From DATAYF01 sp036272735 (GTDB lineage Bacteria > Chloroflexota > Ktedonobacteria > Ktedonobacterales > Ktedonobacteraceae), in assembly GCA_036272735.1 (NCBI GenBank), contig DATAYF010000093.1:1-6357 (forward strand): a stretch of DNA of 6,357 bases. Reading direction: 5' to 3'. Both the position numbers and the translations under genes were made by a program. Under the pieces are notes generated by a model that saw nothing but the letters and a program-made list of their open reading frames with translations, was not told the origin of the DNA and did not search any database. Of the stretch, positions 5,703 through 6,357 are shown in pieces. The stretch's first letter is position 1. Every line of letters starts with the position of its first letter.

Positions 5703-6357
5703 GAGGGTGTCAAATAATTTCGCTCATATGAGAGCCAAATTATGAGTCTGTCAAGTATTGTATGTATGTGTTTTCATCTATTGAGGGAAACGCTCCCCAA
5801 ATTCAATGGCGAAACAATGGAGTGCAGGTACCCAGTTGCGGATGGGCATAGTCCACTCCTTGGTAATAATGTGCATGGCCAGGTACACGACTTTGTAGAC
5901 GGCCTCATCGGAAGGGAAAAATGCGATGATTGCGCGTGACTTTTCGTAAGGACATGTTCACCGACCGGGTGGCGTTGGTGGTGGAGATGACCCGACGGAT
6001 GTCTTCGGGGAAGGCAAACAGCGGAATCACATGGCTCCAATGCGCCGCCCACAACTTACTGATACTGGGGTACTGTGGGTCCCATTTTTCGGCAAAGAGG
6101 GCCAGATAGACTTGGGCCTCGCTTTCGGTGGCAGCTGAGTAGATGAGCTTCAGGTCTGAAGCAACCTCCTTGCGATGTTTGTAGGAGACATACTTGAGCG
6201 AATTGCGCACCATGTGCACCATACAGAGCTGGGTGCGTGTGCGTGGATAGAGGGCTTCGATGGCCTCGGGCAAGGATGTCGAGTCCATCCACACAGGCGA
6301 TAAACATGTCGCTTCCGTCCGCGGTTATGCAGCTCTGTGAAGACGGAGAGCCAGAAT
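5703..6357 (-). mobile_element. IS256-family insertion sequence remnant (one end in the window)
   Basis: The relic transposase gene runs leftward and stops at 5778. About 50-75 nt beyond it, reading outward, the sequence ends in a TGACACCCTC-like edge (GAGGGTGTCAAATAATTT at 5703-5720 on the + strand). From memory this resembles the outer ends of many IS256-family elements. Within this end a 10-bp palindrome CTCATATGAG (5723-5732) is bracketed by ATAATTT (5714-5720) and AAATTAT (5737-5743). The other end lies outside the window, so neither the terminal repeat pairing nor the target duplication can be tested. The exact boundary is inference. Confidence 0.5.
5778..6357 (-). pseudogene. IS256-family (mutator-type) transposase, frameshifted and partial
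   Basis: Reading the minus strand from the window edge, four frame segments join into one recognisable IS256-family protein: FWLSVFTELHNRG, then MFIACVDGLD, then SLPEAIEALYP through LCMVHMVRNSLKYVSYKHRK and KWDPQYPSISKLWAAHW to TTNATRSVNMSLRKV, then SDEAVYKVVYLAMHI through EWTMPIRNWVPALHCFAIEF to a TAG at 5778-5780. Frame changes fall near 6310-6322, 6277-6284 and 5911-5921. The second catalytic Asp (CVDGL) is present. The third catalytic acid is lost: the usual TTNAIESLN reads TTNATRSVN, with Arg encoded at 5965-5967. The N-terminal half, including the first Asp, is outside the window. Family call is strong; inactivity follows from the frameshifts and the missing Glu. Confidence 0.88.

Noticed and set aside
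5742..5939. 65-codon + strand frame MSLSSIVCMCFH...
   Set aside because: It is the complement of the C-terminal part of the IS256 transposase relic, which explains its sequence.
5774..6052. 92-codon minus-strand frame MGGALEPCDSAV...
   Set aside because: Out-of-frame reading of the IS256 relic with no similarity to the family; the true C-terminal segment is in another frame and ends at 5778.

Overview
The window holds one large intact gene on the + strand, surrounded by decayed insertion-sequence remnants. Three unrelated transposase families (ISL3, IS1182, IS256), a moderately GC-rich coding region and a very large CtpH/CtpI-like P-type ATPase together suggest a soil bacterium with a repeat-rich genome. 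A Ktedonobacterales-type member of Chloroflexota is my best guess, and an actinobacterium is the alternative. This placement is inference; no marker gene is present.

Layout: 1-108 is the C-terminal end of an ISL3-family transposase, cut by the window edge. 109-372 is intergenic, with a small inverted repeat and no convincing promoter. 373-5217 encodes a 1,614-residue P-type ATPase. 5218-5349 holds two consecutive hairpins, the second with perfect 25-bp arms. 5350-5592 is a truncated N-terminal IS1182-family transposase fragment with two in-frame stops. 5593-5702 is AT-rich non-coding DNA with a 17-bp near-perfect direct repeat. 5778-6357 on the minus strand is an IS256-family (mutator-type) transposase relic with three frameshifts and a lost catalytic Glu, cut by the right window edge. 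Its probable IS end lies near 5703.

The ATPase is the main item. It reads as two P-type ATPase modules in one chain, preceded by two heavy-metal-associated-like domains that lack CxxC. The first module (about residues 175-755) keeps the architecture but has lost every catalytic signature. The second (about 757-1614) is a complete P2-type pump with TGES, PEGLP, DKTGTLT, KGAPE, TGD and GDGVNDAP motifs, and with membrane residues matching most of the Ca2+ ligands of SERCA. The likely role is ATP-driven export of a divalent cation, possibly Ca2+ or Mn2+, with the dead module acting structurally or as a regulator. No operon partner is visible, and the gene stands alone among mobile-element debris.
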